Part shown: piece after piece, positions 39,470-51,100 of the stretch
How the letters are laid out: every line of letters starts with the position of its first letter
Position numbering within the stretch: the first letter of the stretch is position 1
NCBI RefSeq assembly: GCF_011355085.1
Contig: NZ_VXCP01000016.1
Coordinates: 62,001-126,000, forward strand
DNA length: 64,000 nucleotides
Reading direction: 5' to 3'
DNA from: Pseudomonas akapageensis
Lineage (GTDB): Bacteria; Pseudomonadota; Gammaproteobacteria; Pseudomonadales; Pseudomonadaceae
Position numbers and translations under genes: made by a program
Notes under the pieces: generated by a model
Told to the model about the DNA's origin: nothing
The model's input: the letters and a program-made list of their open reading frames with translations, nothing else
Database searches by the model: none

Positions 39470-39940
39470 ATGCGCACTGAGCTGGACGCCTACGACCGAC
39501 GCATTCTCGCATTGCTGCAGGAAGATGCTTCGCTTTCCAGTGCGCAGATTGCCGAGCAGGTGGGGTTATCCCAGTCGCCCTGTTGGCGGCGCATTCAACG
39601 CTTGAAAGAGGAGGGGGTGATTCGCGGTCAGGTCACCTTGCTCGACCGCAAGAAGATCGGCCTGAACACGCAGATTTTCGCCGAGGTGAAACTCAACGCC
39701 CACGGCCGCTCCAACTTCACCGAATTCACTGAAGCGATTCGAGGTTTTCCTGAAGTGCTGGAGTGCTATGTGTTGATGGGGGCGGTGGACTTTCTGTTGC
39801 GGATTGTCACCCCGGACATCGAGGCCTACGAACGGTTTTTCTTCGAGAAGCTGTCGATGGTCCCGGGGATTCAGGAGGTCAACTCGATAGTGGCCTTGTC
39901 CGAGATCAAGTCCACCACGAGTCTGCCGGTACTGGGTTGA
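39470..39940 (+). CDS. Lrp/AsnC family transcriptional regulator
   Basis: Protein of 156 residues with the Lrp helix-turn-helix (DAYDRRILALLQEDASLSSAQIAEQVGLS, residues 4-32, SQSPCWRRIQRL recognition helix) and a C-terminal ligand-binding ACT-like domain (VLECYVLMGAVDFLLRIV). It probably senses an amino acid. The target genes cannot be read from the sequence; the divergent ACT-like gene is the best candidate. It meets the CYTH-CHAD gene with three bases between stops. Confidence 0.92.
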   Translation: MRTELDAYDRRILALLQEDASLSSAQIAEQVGLSQSPCWRRIQRLKEEGVIRGQVTLLDRKKIGLNTQIFAEVKLNAHGRSNFTEFTEAIRGFPEVLECYVLMGAVDFLLRIVTPDIEAYERFFFEKLSMVPGIQEVNSIVALSEIKSTTSLPVLG

Positions 39941-39943
39941 GCC

Positions 39944-41311
39944 TTACTTGCGCAGCAAGTGCTTCCAGCCACGGCTCTGGAACACAATCATGGCCTGATG
40001 GGTACGATCCTGCAGAACAGTTTCGCCAAGCGGCAGGTTGGCCAGTTGCTGCAGCTTGTTCAGTTCGCCGTAGAGGCGGTCCATGTCTGGCAACTCCAGC
40101 ACCTGGCGGGCATGGTGCAGCCAGGACTGGATGCGTTCGATGCGCGGCAGCTGTTCGGCCAGGTCTTCGGGCTGCTGCTGGTAGCGCGGCAGTTGCAGCG
40201 CGGCAGCTTCCTCGGCAAGGAAGTGCCCCAGCCAGTTGCTCAGCTGCGCGGCGCCCTGGCGATTGCCACGGGTGTTGCGGTCAGCGGTCCAGGAGCGCGC
40301 CAGTAACCAGCGAGAGGTATTGAGCGAGAACTGGCCCCAACGGGTATCGAGCAGCTCTTCGGCGAATTGCTCAGGCGCCGCCTTGCGCACGTCTTCGTCG
40401 TCGTGGCCGGCCAGGACCAGCGGACGCCAGTCTTCGAGCAAGGCGTCGAGGTTGGCGCGCAGATCATGAGTAGTGGTGCGCGGAGCCACCTGACCGAGGC
40501 TGCCGACCAGGCCGCGCAGTTCGATCAGGCATTCGAGCCAGTCTTCCAGCAGGCGCCAGTGACCGTTGAAACGGTACTGTTCGGCCAGCCGCTGGCTGCT
40601 CGCCAGCAGGTGCCAGGCCAGGGCGGCAAAGGCATCGTCGACTGGCATTTGCGCGGTTATTTCGGGAGCTGGCAGGCTCAGCGAATAGCTGCCGGCATCG
40701 AACAGGCGATAACCGCGCTCGGCCTTGCTGATGTCACAAGGCATCAGTGGCAGGGTTTCGGCAAGCTCTGCAGCCAGTTCCAGCAGGGCGGCAGGGTCGC
40801 CTTCGCGCAGTTCCAGCTCCAGCTCGCAGATTTCTTCGGACTGCTTGCCGACCAGGACATTGCCCAGGTCCAGCGCAGCTTCGATGACCACCTTGGCCTT
40901 GCCGCGCCCCCAGGCGATTTCGGCGTATTCACGGACGAAGTCGGTGGTGAACATCGGTTTGATGGTTTTCTTGTCCAGTTCAGCCAGCTCTGTCGGCCAG
41001 CATTCGCCATCGAGCTTTTTCAGATCGAGCTTGGCCTTGGGCAAGTGCCACTCGTGCTCGGTGCGCTCGGACAGGCCGGCAACGCTCTGGCCACGGGTCT
41101 TGAGGGTCTGGATGATGACCTCGCCATCGCGGCGCAGGCGCAGTGCGACCTTGGCCGCCGCCAGATCGCGCTCGGGCGTGTCAAAATATTGATTGAACAA
41201 TTCACGGCGTTCCCAGCCACTTTTGTTGCGCTTCTTCAGCAGCGGGTGTTCGCGCAGGGCAGCCAGGGTTTCACGGCTGACGCGCAATTTGATTTCGGTT
41301 TCTTTCTGCAT
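39944..41311 (-). CDS. CYTH-CHAD domain protein (inorganic triphosphatase type)
   Basis: Protein of 455 residues. The N-terminal CYTH domain (about 1-200) starts MQKETEIKLRV with the EXEXK-type metal/triphosphate motif and has a second acidic set (RLRRDGEVIIQTLKTRG). The C-terminal CHAD domain (about 220-455) is helical with conserved His and Arg (LRANLDALLEDWRPLV, ARQVLELPDMDRLYGEL). E. coli YgiF, of the same layout, is an inorganic triphosphatase; CHAD domains bind polyphosphate. With ppk and ppx in the same window this supports a polyphosphate link. ATG 41311 is used. Confidence 0.87.
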   Translation of the reverse strand: MQKETEIKLRVSRETLAALREHPLLKKRNKSGWERRELFNQYFDTPERDLAAAKVALRLRRDGEVIIQTLKTRGQSVAGLSERTEHEWHLPKAKLDLKKLDGECWPTELAELDKKTIKPMFTTDFVREYAEIAWGRGKAKVVIEAALDLGNVLVGKQSEEICELELELREGDPAALLELAAELAETLPLMPCDISKAERGYRLFDAGSYSLSLPAPEITAQMPVDDAFAALAWHLLASSQRLAEQYRFNGHWRLLEDWLECLIELRGLVGSLGQVAPRTTTHDLRANLDALLEDWRPLVLAGHDDEDVRKAAPEQFAEELLDTRWGQFSLNTSRWLLARSWTADRNTRGNRQGAAQLSNWLGHFLAEEAAALQLPRYQQQPEDLAEQLPRIERIQSWLHHARQVLELPDMDRLYGELNKLQQLANLPLGETVLQDRTHQAMIVFQSRGWKHLLRK

Positions 41312-41453
41312 GGCTGGAGAATCCAAGCTCTGATGACGGGGAGCGTCTGAGAGGTATGACTATTAGGTCGTGCAGTGTACAGGACTCACGCCCCAGCGGT
41401 TTATTCTCGGTGCCCGATGGCTCTATGATGAGTTTCGTATCAGGAGAACGTCC

Positions 41454-42611
41454 ATGCCGTTGCCGTCAATGAAAGACCAGTTCGCTGCCCTGATCGCGGC
41501 ACCCTCGGTCAGTTGCACCCAACCGAGCCTGGATCAATCGAACCGCCAGGTGATTGACCTGTTGGCTACCTGGCTGGGAGACCTTGGCTTCGCCTGCGAC
41601 ATCCAGCAAGTTTCACCCGGCAAATTCAACCTGCTGGCAACGTTCGGCAGTGGCCCCGGTGGCCTGGTGCTGGCTGGCCACAGCGACACCGTGCCCTTCG
41701 ACGCAGCCTTGTGGCAGACCGATCCGCTCAAGCTAACGGAAGTCGATGGTCGATGGGTTGGGCTGGGCAGTTGCGACATGAAGGGCTTCTTCGCTTTGGT
41801 CATCGAAGCGGTGCAACCGTTGCTGGCCCAAACGTTCAAGCAGCCGTTGCTGATCCTGGCCACCTGCGATGAGGAAAGCTCCATGTCCGGTGCCAAGGCC
41901 TTGGCCGCGGCCGGACGGCCGCTGGGGCGTGCAGCCGTGATCGGCGAGCCGACCGGGTTGAAGCCGATCCGCTTGCACAAGGGCGTGATGATGGAGCGCA
42001 TCGACATTCTCGGTCGCAGCGGCCACTCCTCGGATCCGAGCCTTGGCCACAGTGCGCTGGAGGCCATGTACGGCGCCATTGGTCAACTGATGGAGTTGCG
42101 CGGTCAGTGGCAACAGCAATACCGCAACCCGCAGTTCAGCGTACCGCACCCCACGTTGAACTTTGGCTGTATCCACGGGGGTGACAACCCCAACCGGATT
42201 TGCGGCCAATGCTCGCTGGAATTCGACCTGCGTCCCTTGCCGGGCATGGACCCGCAGGTGCTGCGTGCGGCAATCCGGCAAAAGCTCGAACCGCTGGCCG
42301 AACTGCATCAGGTGCAAATCGATTATGCGCCTCTGTTCGCTGAAGTCCCGCCTTTCGAACAAGCTGCGGACGCCGAGCTGGTCCGAGTGGCCGAACGTCT
42401 GACCGGCCATCGCGCCGAAGCGGTGGCGTTTGGTACCGAAGCGCCTTATCTTCAGCGTCTGGGTTGCGAAACCCTGGTCCTGGGCCCTGGCGACATTGCC
42501 TGTGCCCACCAGCCAGGTGAATACCTGGAAATGTCACGCTTGCAGCCTACGGTGCGTCTACTGCGTGAACTGATCGAATATTACTGTCTGACACAGGTTG
42601 AGGCTCGCTGA
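41454..42611 (+). CDS. argE: Acetylornithine deacetylase
   Basis: Protein of 385 residues of the M20 metallopeptidase family. Zinc ligands are visible in LAGHSDTVPFD (His, Asp), GSCDMKGFF (Asp bridging), TCDEESSMSGA (Glu catalytic, Glu ligand), and IACAHQPGEYLE (His). It converts N-acetylornithine to ornithine. It starts at ATG 41454 after AGGAG; the open frame extends farther upstream without support. argA follows after 117 bases, so the arginine genes are adjacent. Confidence 0.88.
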   Translation: MPLPSMKDQFAALIAAPSVSCTQPSLDQSNRQVIDLLATWLGDLGFACDIQQVSPGKFNLLATFGSGPGGLVLAGHSDTVPFDAALWQTDPLKLTEVDGRWVGLGSCDMKGFFALVIEAVQPLLAQTFKQPLLILATCDEESSMSGAKALAAAGRPLGRAAVIGEPTGLKPIRLHKGVMMERIDILGRSGHSSDPSLGHSALEAMYGAIGQLMELRGQWQQQYRNPQFSVPHPTLNFGCIHGGDNPNRICGQCSLEFDLRPLPGMDPQVLRAAIRQKLEPLAELHQVQIDYAPLFAEVPPFEQAADAELVRVAERLTGHRAEAVAFGTEAPYLQRLGCETLVLGPGDIACAHQPGEYLEMSRLQPTVRLLRELIEYYCLTQVEAR

Positions 42612-42728
42612 GCCTGACCGTTCAATACAAGGAGATGCCCGCGTGACGCCAAGCCTGTTCCGACGATAACCCTTAACGAGCGCTGTGTGTTTTCACGTTT
42701 TGTCCATTTTTTACAGGCTCCCAAGGTT

Positions 42729-44027
42729 ATGCCCGAATACGTCAATTGGCTCCGTCACGCTTCGCCTTATATCAACGCCCACCGTGATTGCACCTTCGTC
42801 GTCATGCTGCCGGGGGATGGGGTCGAGCACCCCAACTTCGGCAACATCGTCCATGACCTGGTGCTGCTGCACAGCCTGGGCGTGCGCCTGGTGCTGGTCC
42901 ATGGATCGCGGCCTCAGATCGAAAGCCGCCTGGCGGCTCGAGGCCTGACCCCGCACTACCATCGCGGCCTGCGCATTACCGACGCCGCGACCCTGGAGTG
43001 CGTGATCGACGCGGTCGGTCACCTGCGCATCGCCATCGAAGCGCGCCTGTCCATGGACATGGCGTCCTCGCCAATGCAGGGTTCACGCTTGCGGGTCGCT
43101 GCCGGCAACCTGGTCACTGCACGACCGATCGGGGTGCTCGAGGGCATCGACTATCACCACACCGGTGAAGTGCGCCGGGTCGATTGCAAGGGCATCAATC
43201 GCCTGCTCGACGAGCGCTCGATCGTGTTGTTGTCACCCTTGGGTTATTCGCCAACCGGGGAAGTTTTCAACATTGCCTGCGAAGACGTGGCCACTCGTGC
43301 CGCCATCGAACTGGGGGCCGACAAGTTGCTGCTGTTCGGCGCCGATCCCGGGTTGCTGGACGAAAACGGCAAGCTGGTGCGTGAGCTGCGGCCGCAGCAA
43401 GTGCCCGCGCATATTCTGCGGTTGGGCAGCGACTATCAGGGCGAACTGCTCGATGCGGCAGCCGAAGCCGTTCGCGGTGGGGTGGCTCGCAGCCACATCG
43501 TCAGCTACGCCGAAGACGGTGCGCTGCTCACCGAGCTGTTCACTCGTGATGGTGGCGGTACGCTGGTGGCCCAGGAACAGTTCGAGAAGGTGCGTGAGGC
43601 CGGTATCGAGGATGTCGGTGGCCTGCTGGACTTGATCAGCCCGCTGGAAGAGCAGGGCATTCTGGTGCGTCGTTCGCGAGAAGTGCTCGAACGTGAGATC
43701 GAGCAATTCAGTGTGGTCGAGCGTGAAGGGATGATCATCGCCTGCGCGGCGTTGTACCCGATAGCCGACTCACAGGCCGGCGAGCTTGCGTGCCTGGCGG
43801 TCAATCCGGAGTATCGCCATGGCGGGCGCGGGGACGAGCTGCTCGAGCGTATTGAAACACGAGCGCGGGAGATGGGTCTCAATACTCTGTTCGTGCTGAC
43901 TACCCGTACTGCTCACTGGTTCCGTGAGCGGGGCTTTATCCCCAGTGGTGTGGAGCGCCTGCCGGCGGCGCGGGCATCGTTGTACAACTATCAGCGTAAT
44001 TCGAAGATCTTCGAGAAGGCACTCTGA
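42729..44027 (+). CDS. argA: Amino-acid N-acetyltransferase (N-acetylglutamate synthase)
   Basis: Protein of 432 residues for the first step of arginine synthesis. An amino-acid kinase fold (1-290, VVMLPGDGVEHPNFG, LVLVHGSRPQIESRL) that binds arginine for feedback inhibition is followed by a GNAT acetyltransferase domain (295-432) with the acetyl-CoA loop NPEYRHGGRGDELL. The family start MPEYVNWLRHASPYI is at ATG 42729; a GTG at 42687 in frame is not preferred. Convergent with gshA across a composite repeat. Confidence 0.94.
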   Translation: MPEYVNWLRHASPYINAHRDCTFVVMLPGDGVEHPNFGNIVHDLVLLHSLGVRLVLVHGSRPQIESRLAARGLTPHYHRGLRITDAATLECVIDAVGHLRIAIEARLSMDMASSPMQGSRLRVAAGNLVTARPIGVLEGIDYHHTGEVRRVDCKGINRLLDERSIVLLSPLGYSPTGEVFNIACEDVATRAAIELGADKLLLFGADPGLLDENGKLVRELRPQQVPAHILRLGSDYQGELLDAAAEAVRGGVARSHIVSYAEDGALLTELFTRDGGGTLVAQEQFEKVREAGIEDVGGLLDLISPLEEQGILVRRSREVLEREIEQFSVVEREGMIIACAALYPIADSQAGELACLAVNPEYRHGGRGDELLERIETRAREMGLNTLFVLTTRTAHWFRERGFIPSGVERLPAARASLYNYQRNSKIFEKAL

Positions 44028-44044
44028 GCACTACCATCGGCCTC

Positions 44045-44142
44045 TCGTTCCCACGCTCTGCGTGGGAACGCCTCTGCTGACGCTCCGCGTCGTGACGCTG
44101 GAGCGTCAGTCACTGCATTCCTTTGCTGCGCGTGGGAACGAG
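44045..44142. repeat. Composite palindromic repeat between argA and gshA
   Basis: An outer pair CTCGTTCCCACG (44045-44056) and CGTGGGAACGAG (44131-44142) bounds the element. Inside lie GTTCCCACGC-TCT-GCGTGGGAAC (44047-44069) and TGACGCTC (44078-44085) with GAGCGTCA (44101-44108). The first inner palindrome matches 4595-4617 with a different 3-base spacer. It fills the gap between convergent genes and could terminate both. Confidence 0.8.
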
Positions 44143-44149
44143 AGCACGG

Positions 44150-45733
44150 CTAGTTACTAATCGCCAGAATGCTCGCCTGATAAGCCCCGACAAACACATC
44201 GAAATCACCGACTTCGTTCTGCTCCAGCTCAGCCTGCTGAGCCAGGGAAGTGCGCGCCAGCTCCTCGAATTTCGCCTGCTCTTCGACGCTCAGCGCCTCG
44301 CTGCGGAAGTACTCGGCATGGGCCTCGCTCTGGCGCATGGAGAACTGGGTGAAGCTTTCCTTGCGCTCGGCCATGCTCGCCAGCACCTGCGCCGATGGCG
44401 TGAGCGATGGGTCGCTGACCTTGGCCTGCTGAGCCGCCAGCGCCTTGCTGTGCTCTTCGCCACCATGGCTGCGATCCAGCAGTTCGGCCAGCGGTGCGAT
44501 TTTTTCCAGCAGTTCGCTGGCCCATTGCTTGAGCTCGATAGGGTGACCGTGGCGCTGCAGTTGCAGGCCAGGGCGGCGACCTTCCTTGACCACGCTGAGG
44601 AAGTTCGAGGTGCAGTTACCGCACTCCAGGCTCCCCAGCAGAGGACTTTGCTCCAGGGCGCAGTACAACAGGAAGGCGTCCAGGAAACGGGCTTCGGTCA
44701 GGTCGATACCCAGCGGCAGGAAGGGGTTGATGTCGAGGCAGCGGACTTCGACGTACTGCACGCCCCGCGCCATCAGTGCCTGGATTGGGCGCTCGCCGCT
44801 GTAGGTCACGCGTTTGGGGCGGATGTTGGAGTAGTACTCGTTCTCGATCTGCAGGATGTTGGTATTGAGCTGGACCCACTCACCGTCCTTGTGCGTGCCG
44901 ATTTCGACATAGGCCGGGTACGGCGTGGCCACGGCCCGGCGCAGGCTGTCGGTATAGCTGTTCAGATCGTTGTAGCAAGGGGTCAACCCGGACTGGGCAC
45001 TGCTCTGATAACCCAGGTCACTCATGCGCAGGCTGGTGGCATACGGCAGGTACAGGGTCTCGGCATCCAGTTGTTCCAGCTGGTGCGGACGCCCGCGCAA
45101 GAAGCCCGCATCCAGCGTCGGCGAGGCACCGAACAGGTACATCAATAGCCAGCTGTAGCGGCGGAAGTTGCGAATCAGGGCGATGTAGGCCGCGGACTGG
45201 TAGTCGCGGTCGCTGCTATCGACCCCATCGATTTGCTTGAGCAATGGCCAGAGCTTTTCCGGCAGGGAAAAGTTGTAATGAATACCGGCAATGCACTGCA
45301 TGGTGCGGCCGTAACGTAGCGCCAGGCCTTTGCGGTAGACGTACTTGAGCTGGCCGATATTCGAAGTGCCGTAATAGGCGATCGGAATGTCTTCCTCGGC
45401 CGGCAGGGCACAGGGCATCGACGGGCTCCACAAGTACTCGTTGCCCAGCTTGCTGTAGGCAAAACGATGGATCTTGTCGAGACTTTGCAATGTTTGTGCA
45501 GGATCTGGCAAAGCCGGGGTAATGAACTCCAGCAGCGACTCCGAATAGTCGGTAGTGATCTGTTCGTTGGTCAGCGCCGAGCCCAGGGCTTCAGGGTGCG
45601 GAGTTTGCGCCAACCGGCCTTCACCGGTAACGCGCAGGCATTCACGCTCAATGCCGTGCAGGCATTGCTCGAGCAGAGAGAGGTTGTCACGCTCGCCCAG
45701 CAGGGTCAGGCGGCGGTTGAGAAGTTCGCTCAA
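44150..45733 (-). CDS. gshA: Glutamate-cysteine ligase
   Basis: Protein of 527 residues, class I (gammaproteobacterial) type, which makes gamma-glutamylcysteine for glutathione. It has the ATP and metal-binding N-terminus [24 protein letters not shown] and [15 protein letters not shown]. The start is TTG at 45733 ([11 protein letters not shown]), placed 6 bases after AAGGAA; a GTG five codons upstream lies on top of that site and is less likely. It lies downstream of the thioesterase and tex genes in the same direction. Confidence 0.92.
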   Translation of the reverse strand: MSELLNRRLTLLGERDNLSLLEQCLHGIERECLRVTGEGRLAQTPHPEALGSALTNEQITTDYSESLLEFITPALPDPAQTLQSLDKIHRFAYSKLGNEYLWSPSMPCALPAEEDIPIAYYGTSNIGQLKYVYRKGLALRYGRTMQCIAGIHYNFSLPEKLWPLLKQIDGVDSSDRDYQSAAYIALIRNFRRYSWLLMYLFGASPTLDAGFLRGRPHQLEQLDAETLYLPYATSLRMSDLGYQSSAQSGLTPCYNDLNSYTDSLRRAVATPYPAYVEIGTHKDGEWVQLNTNILQIENEYYSNIRPKRVTYSGERPIQALMARGVQYVEVRCLDINPFLPLGIDLTEARFLDAFLLYCALEQSPLLGSLECGNCTSNFLSVVKEGRRPGLQLQRHGHPIELKQWASELLEKIAPLAELLDRSHGGEEHSKALAAQQAKVSDPSLTPSAQVLASMAERKESFTQFSMRQSEAHAEYFRSEALSVEEQAKFEELARTSLAQQAELEQNEVGDFDVFVGAYQASILAISN

Positions 45734-45857
45734 GATGGATTCCTTCACGCGTCAGTCGCCCCAATATGGGGGTAGATTTGACGGTCTACAAGGGTGAAGA
45801 AAATAACTGGCGTTGTCGCCTGGTTTCAGTCGTTCTTACCGAGTCATTTCGTTGGGT

Positions 45858-45887
45858 ATTTCGGCATCGCACTGGCAATGCCGAAAT
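45858..45887. terminator. Hairpin between thioesterase and gshA
   Basis: ATTTCGGCAT (45858-45867) pairs perfectly with ATGCCGAAAT (45878-45887) around a 10-base loop. It lies 23 bases past the thioesterase stop on the minus strand; no T run follows, so it may be a 3' end or an attenuator before gshA. Confidence 0.5.
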
Positions 45888-45909
45888 TACCGCAGATCGG
45901 TTTTTCCAG

Positions 45910-46292
45910 CTATAGAGCGGCGAAGGTTGCCTGGGCTTTTGCGATCAATTTGTCGCCCTGAAGCACTTCAGCGTCGACAACCAGTGTGCGCCGCCCGTTA
46001 TGCAGGACCTTGGCGACGCACAGCACCTCACCTTCGCTGACCGCTCGCAGGTAATTGATCTTGCATTCGAGCGTGACGCTTTGCTGGTCGAAACCATGGG
46101 CGCTGGAGCAGGCCAGGCCCATGGCAGTATCAACCAGGCTGAACATTGCCCCACCGTGCAGCTTGCCGGCCCGGTTGCGCAGTTGCGGAGCCAGCGTCAG
46201 GGTGACTTCTGCAACGCCTTTGTCCAGGCGTTGCAGGCGACAGCCCAATAGCTCGCTGAAGGCGCTCGGGACGAACTCCGGCGGGATGTCCA

Positions 46293-46293
<1 letters not shown>
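45910..46293 (-). CDS. PaaI-type hotdog thioesterase
   Basis: Protein of 127 residues with the hotdog-fold pattern NRAGKLHGGAMFSLVDTAMGLA, where the His-Gly-Gly and following Asp/Glu are catalytic in PaaI-like thioesterases. It probably hydrolyses an aromatic or short-chain acyl-CoA; the substrate is unknown. Its ATG overlaps the tex stop (ATGA), so it is coupled to tex. Confidence 0.87.
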
Positions 46294-48611
<2,318 letters not shown>

Positions 48612-48851
48612 AAGACCACCTGGCAAATAGTGAATGCAGAGCCGCCGGCCTGGGCTGGCGAACAATCCCCATCAGGCGCTGCCTGACGTAAAAGCGCCGC
48701 ATTATACCCAGCGTTTCCGGCTTGCGGTGATGGCATGGTGCCTATCCCGGTTCAGCTAAACTGGCACAGCAGGAAAAATCTGCTAACAATGCACACGGCA
48801 CGTCAGTCGGCAGCTAAGCCATAATGTGCGCCGTGATTAAAGGAGCAAGCC
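48612..48851. promoter_or_regulatory. Divergent tex-ompR intergenic region
   Basis: No gene is seen in these 240 bases. Promoters for tex (minus) and ompR (plus) must lie here; CGGCACGTCAGTCGG and AAGGAGCAAGCC just before ompR include its ribosome binding site. No binding site is assigned. Confidence 0.4.
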
Positions 48852-49592
48852 ATGAGCAGCACTGCACAAACAGCCGAAGGCGAAAAAATTCTCATCGTCG
48901 ATGACGACCCAGGCTTGAGCAGCCTGCTTGAGCGTTTTTTCGTCAGCAAGGGCTACCGTGCGCGAGCAGTTCCCAATGCCGAGCAGATGGACCGCCTGCT
49001 GGCCCGGGAAGTTTTTCACCTGGTGGTTCTTGACCTGATGCTGCCGGGCGAGGATGGGCTTACGGCCTGTCGCCGGCTGCGCGCAGCGAACAACCAGATA
49101 CCGATCATCATGCTGACGGCCAAGGGCGACGAGTTGAGCCGGATCAAGGGCCTGGAACTGGGCGCCGACGATTATCTGGCCAAACCGTTCAACCCCGACG
49201 AGCTGATGGCTCGGGTCAAGGCGGTGTTGCGTCGTCAGTCCGCGCCGGTACCCGGTGCGCCAGGCAGCGAAGACGAGACTGTCACCTTTGGCGACTACGA
49301 GTTGTCCCTGGCAACCCGCGAGCTCAAGCGCGGCGATGAAGTTCACATGCTCACCACGGGCGAGTTCGCCGTGCTCAAGGCGCTGGTGATGCATGCCCGC
49401 GAGCCTCTGACTCGCGACAAGCTGATGAACCTGGCCCGTGGCCGCGAATGGGATGCCCTGGAGCGCTCCATCGACGTGCAGATCTCTCGACTGCGCCGCA
49501 TGATCGAGCCAGACCCGTCCAAGCCACGTTATATCCAGACTGTCTGGGGCGTGGGTTATGTGTTCGTGCCGGATGGCAACGCCGGCAAGTGA
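48852..49592 (+). CDS. ompR: OmpR-type response regulator
   Basis: Protein of 246 residues: receiver domain (1-130) with the acidic pair DDD near residue 18, phospho-acceptor Asp in LVVLDLMLPGEDG near residue 61 and Lys in LTAKGDE; then a winged-helix DNA-binding domain (TTGEFAVLKALVMHAREPLTR...SIDVQISRLRRMIEP). The context and sequence match OmpR (AmgR in P. aeruginosa), which controls envelope stress and aminoglycoside tolerance. The kinase gene is 128 bases downstream. Confidence 0.95.
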   Translation: MSSTAQTAEGEKILIVDDDPGLSSLLERFFVSKGYRARAVPNAEQMDRLLAREVFHLVVLDLMLPGEDGLTACRRLRAANNQIPIIMLTAKGDELSRIKGLELGADDYLAKPFNPDELMARVKAVLRRQSAPVPGAPGSEDETVTFGDYELSLATRELKRGDEVHMLTTGEFAVLKALVMHAREPLTRDKLMNLARGREWDALERSIDVQISRLRRMIEPDPSKPRYIQTVWGVGYVFVPDGNAGK

Positions 49593-49720
49593 TAGTCGGT
49601 TTGTAGGAGCGAGTTCCCCCGGAGCAGGGCAGCCGTTTGGTTGGTCCTGCTTTGTTGTCACTCGATATCCGCAATGTTTGCGAGCCTGTCTCGTTCCTGC
49701 AAAGTGTGTAGCTGCTGTCT

Positions 49721-51034
49721 ATGAAAACCCCGTTGTGGTTCCCGCAAAGCTTCTTCGCCCGCACGCTCTGGCTGGTCCTGATCGTCGTGCTGTTTTCCAA
49801 GGCGTTGACCCTGGTTTATCTACTGATGAACGAGGACGTGCTTGTCGACCGACAGTACAGCCATGGCGTCGCGTTGACGCTGCGTGCCTACTGGGCGGCC
49901 GATGAATCCGACCGAGAAAAAATCGCCGATGCCGCCGGTCTGATCCGGGTGGTGGGTGGCGGGGTGCCGGAAGGTGAGCATCATTGGCCCTACAGCGAAA
50001 TCTATCAGCGGCAGATGCAGGCCGAGTTGGGTGCCGACACTGAAGTGCGTCTGCGCGTGCACGCGCCACCTGCGCTCTGGGTGCGGGCGCCGAGCCTGGG
50101 CGATGGCTGGCTGAAGGTGCCTTTATATCCGCATCCATTGCGCGGCCAGAAGATCTGGAGCGTACTGGGTTGGTTCCTGGCCATCGGCCTGCTGTCCACG
50201 GCTTCGGCCTGGATATTCGTGCGGCAGCTCAACCAGCCGCTCAAGCGCCTGGTCTTCGCTGCCCGGCAGTTGGGGCAGGGGCGCAGCGTGCGTCTGCCGA
50301 TCAGCGATACCCCCAGTGAAATGACCGAGGTCTATCGCGCCTTCAACCAGATGGCCGAAGACGTTGAACAGGCCGGTCGCGAACGGGAATTGATGCTTGC
50401 CGGTGTCTCCCATGATCTGCGCACACCCTTGACGCGACTGCGCTTGTCGTTGGAACTGATGAGCAACGACAGCGAACTGACCGATGACATGGTCCGGGAT
50501 ATCGAAGATATGGACGCAATACTCGATCAGTTCCTGGCCTTCATTCGCGATGGACGCGACGAAACCATTGAAGAGGTCGATCTGAGCGACCTGGTGCAGG
50601 AAGTGGTGGCGCCGTTCAATCAGCCGGTCGAGCGAGTGCGCTTGTGCATTGAGCAGATTCCGCCGTTTCCTCTGCGACGTGTGTCAATCAAGCGCCTGCT
50701 CAACAACCTCATCGGCAACGCCTTGTATCACGCCGGCGATGGCGTTGAGGTGGCCGCCTACGTCTCCGGTGATACCAGCGCACCTTACGTGGTCCTGAGC
50801 GTGTTGGACCGTGGGGCCGGCATTGATCCGGCCGAGCTGGAGGCGATCTTCAACCCATTCACGCGCGGCGATCGGGCTCGCAGTGGCAAGGGCACCGGGT
50901 TGGGGCTGGCGATCGTCAAGCGAATTGCCGCCATGCATGGCGGCAATGTGGAGTTGCGCAATCGCTCGGGTGGCGGGCTGGAGGCGCGGGTGCGTCTGCC
51001 GTTGGGGTTGATGTTGCCCCGGGATGCGGTCTGA
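49721..51034 (+). CDS. envZ: EnvZ-type sensor histidine kinase
   Basis: Protein of 437 residues with transmembrane segments near 12-32 and 145-165 flanking a periplasmic sensor region, a HAMP domain (RQLNQPLKRLVFAARQLG), a HisKA domain with His in GVSHDLRTPLTRLR near residue 232, and a HATPase domain (N box NNLIGNALYH, G1 DRGAGID, G2 GKGTGLGLAIV). It is the partner of OmpR (AmgS in P. aeruginosa). The 128-base gap from ompR contains no terminator. Confidence 0.95.
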   Translation: MKTPLWFPQSFFARTLWLVLIVVLFSKALTLVYLLMNEDVLVDRQYSHGVALTLRAYWAADESDREKIADAAGLIRVVGGGVPEGEHHWPYSEIYQRQMQAELGADTEVRLRVHAPPALWVRAPSLGDGWLKVPLYPHPLRGQKIWSVLGWFLAIGLLSTASAWIFVRQLNQPLKRLVFAARQLGQGRSVRLPISDTPSEMTEVYRAFNQMAEDVEQAGRERELMLAGVSHDLRTPLTRLRLSLELMSNDSELTDDMVRDIEDMDAILDQFLAFIRDGRDETIEEVDLSDLVQEVVAPFNQPVERVRLCIEQIPPFPLRRVSIKRLLNNLIGNALYHAGDGVEVAAYVSGDTSAPYVVLSVLDRGAGIDPAELEAIFNPFTRGDRARSGKGTGLGLAIVKRIAAMHGGNVELRNRSGGGLEARVRLPLGLMLPRDAV

Positions 51035-51043
51035 TGTTCCCGA

Positions 51044-51070
51044 CTTGCCAGCGATGAGGCCCGGGCGGGC
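51044..51070. repeat. Partial REP element
   Basis: CTTGCCAGCGATGAGGCCCG matches the second half of the REP copy at 36677-36694. It is a single, truncated copy just after envZ, between two convergent genes. Confidence 0.7.
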
Positions 51071-51100
51071 ACTACAAACAATCTCTGACTAAGCCGCCAA

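Noticed and set aside
49593..49720. A small gene between ompR and envZ
   Set aside because: No frame with a start and ribosome binding site covers it; the region is just the intergenic leader.
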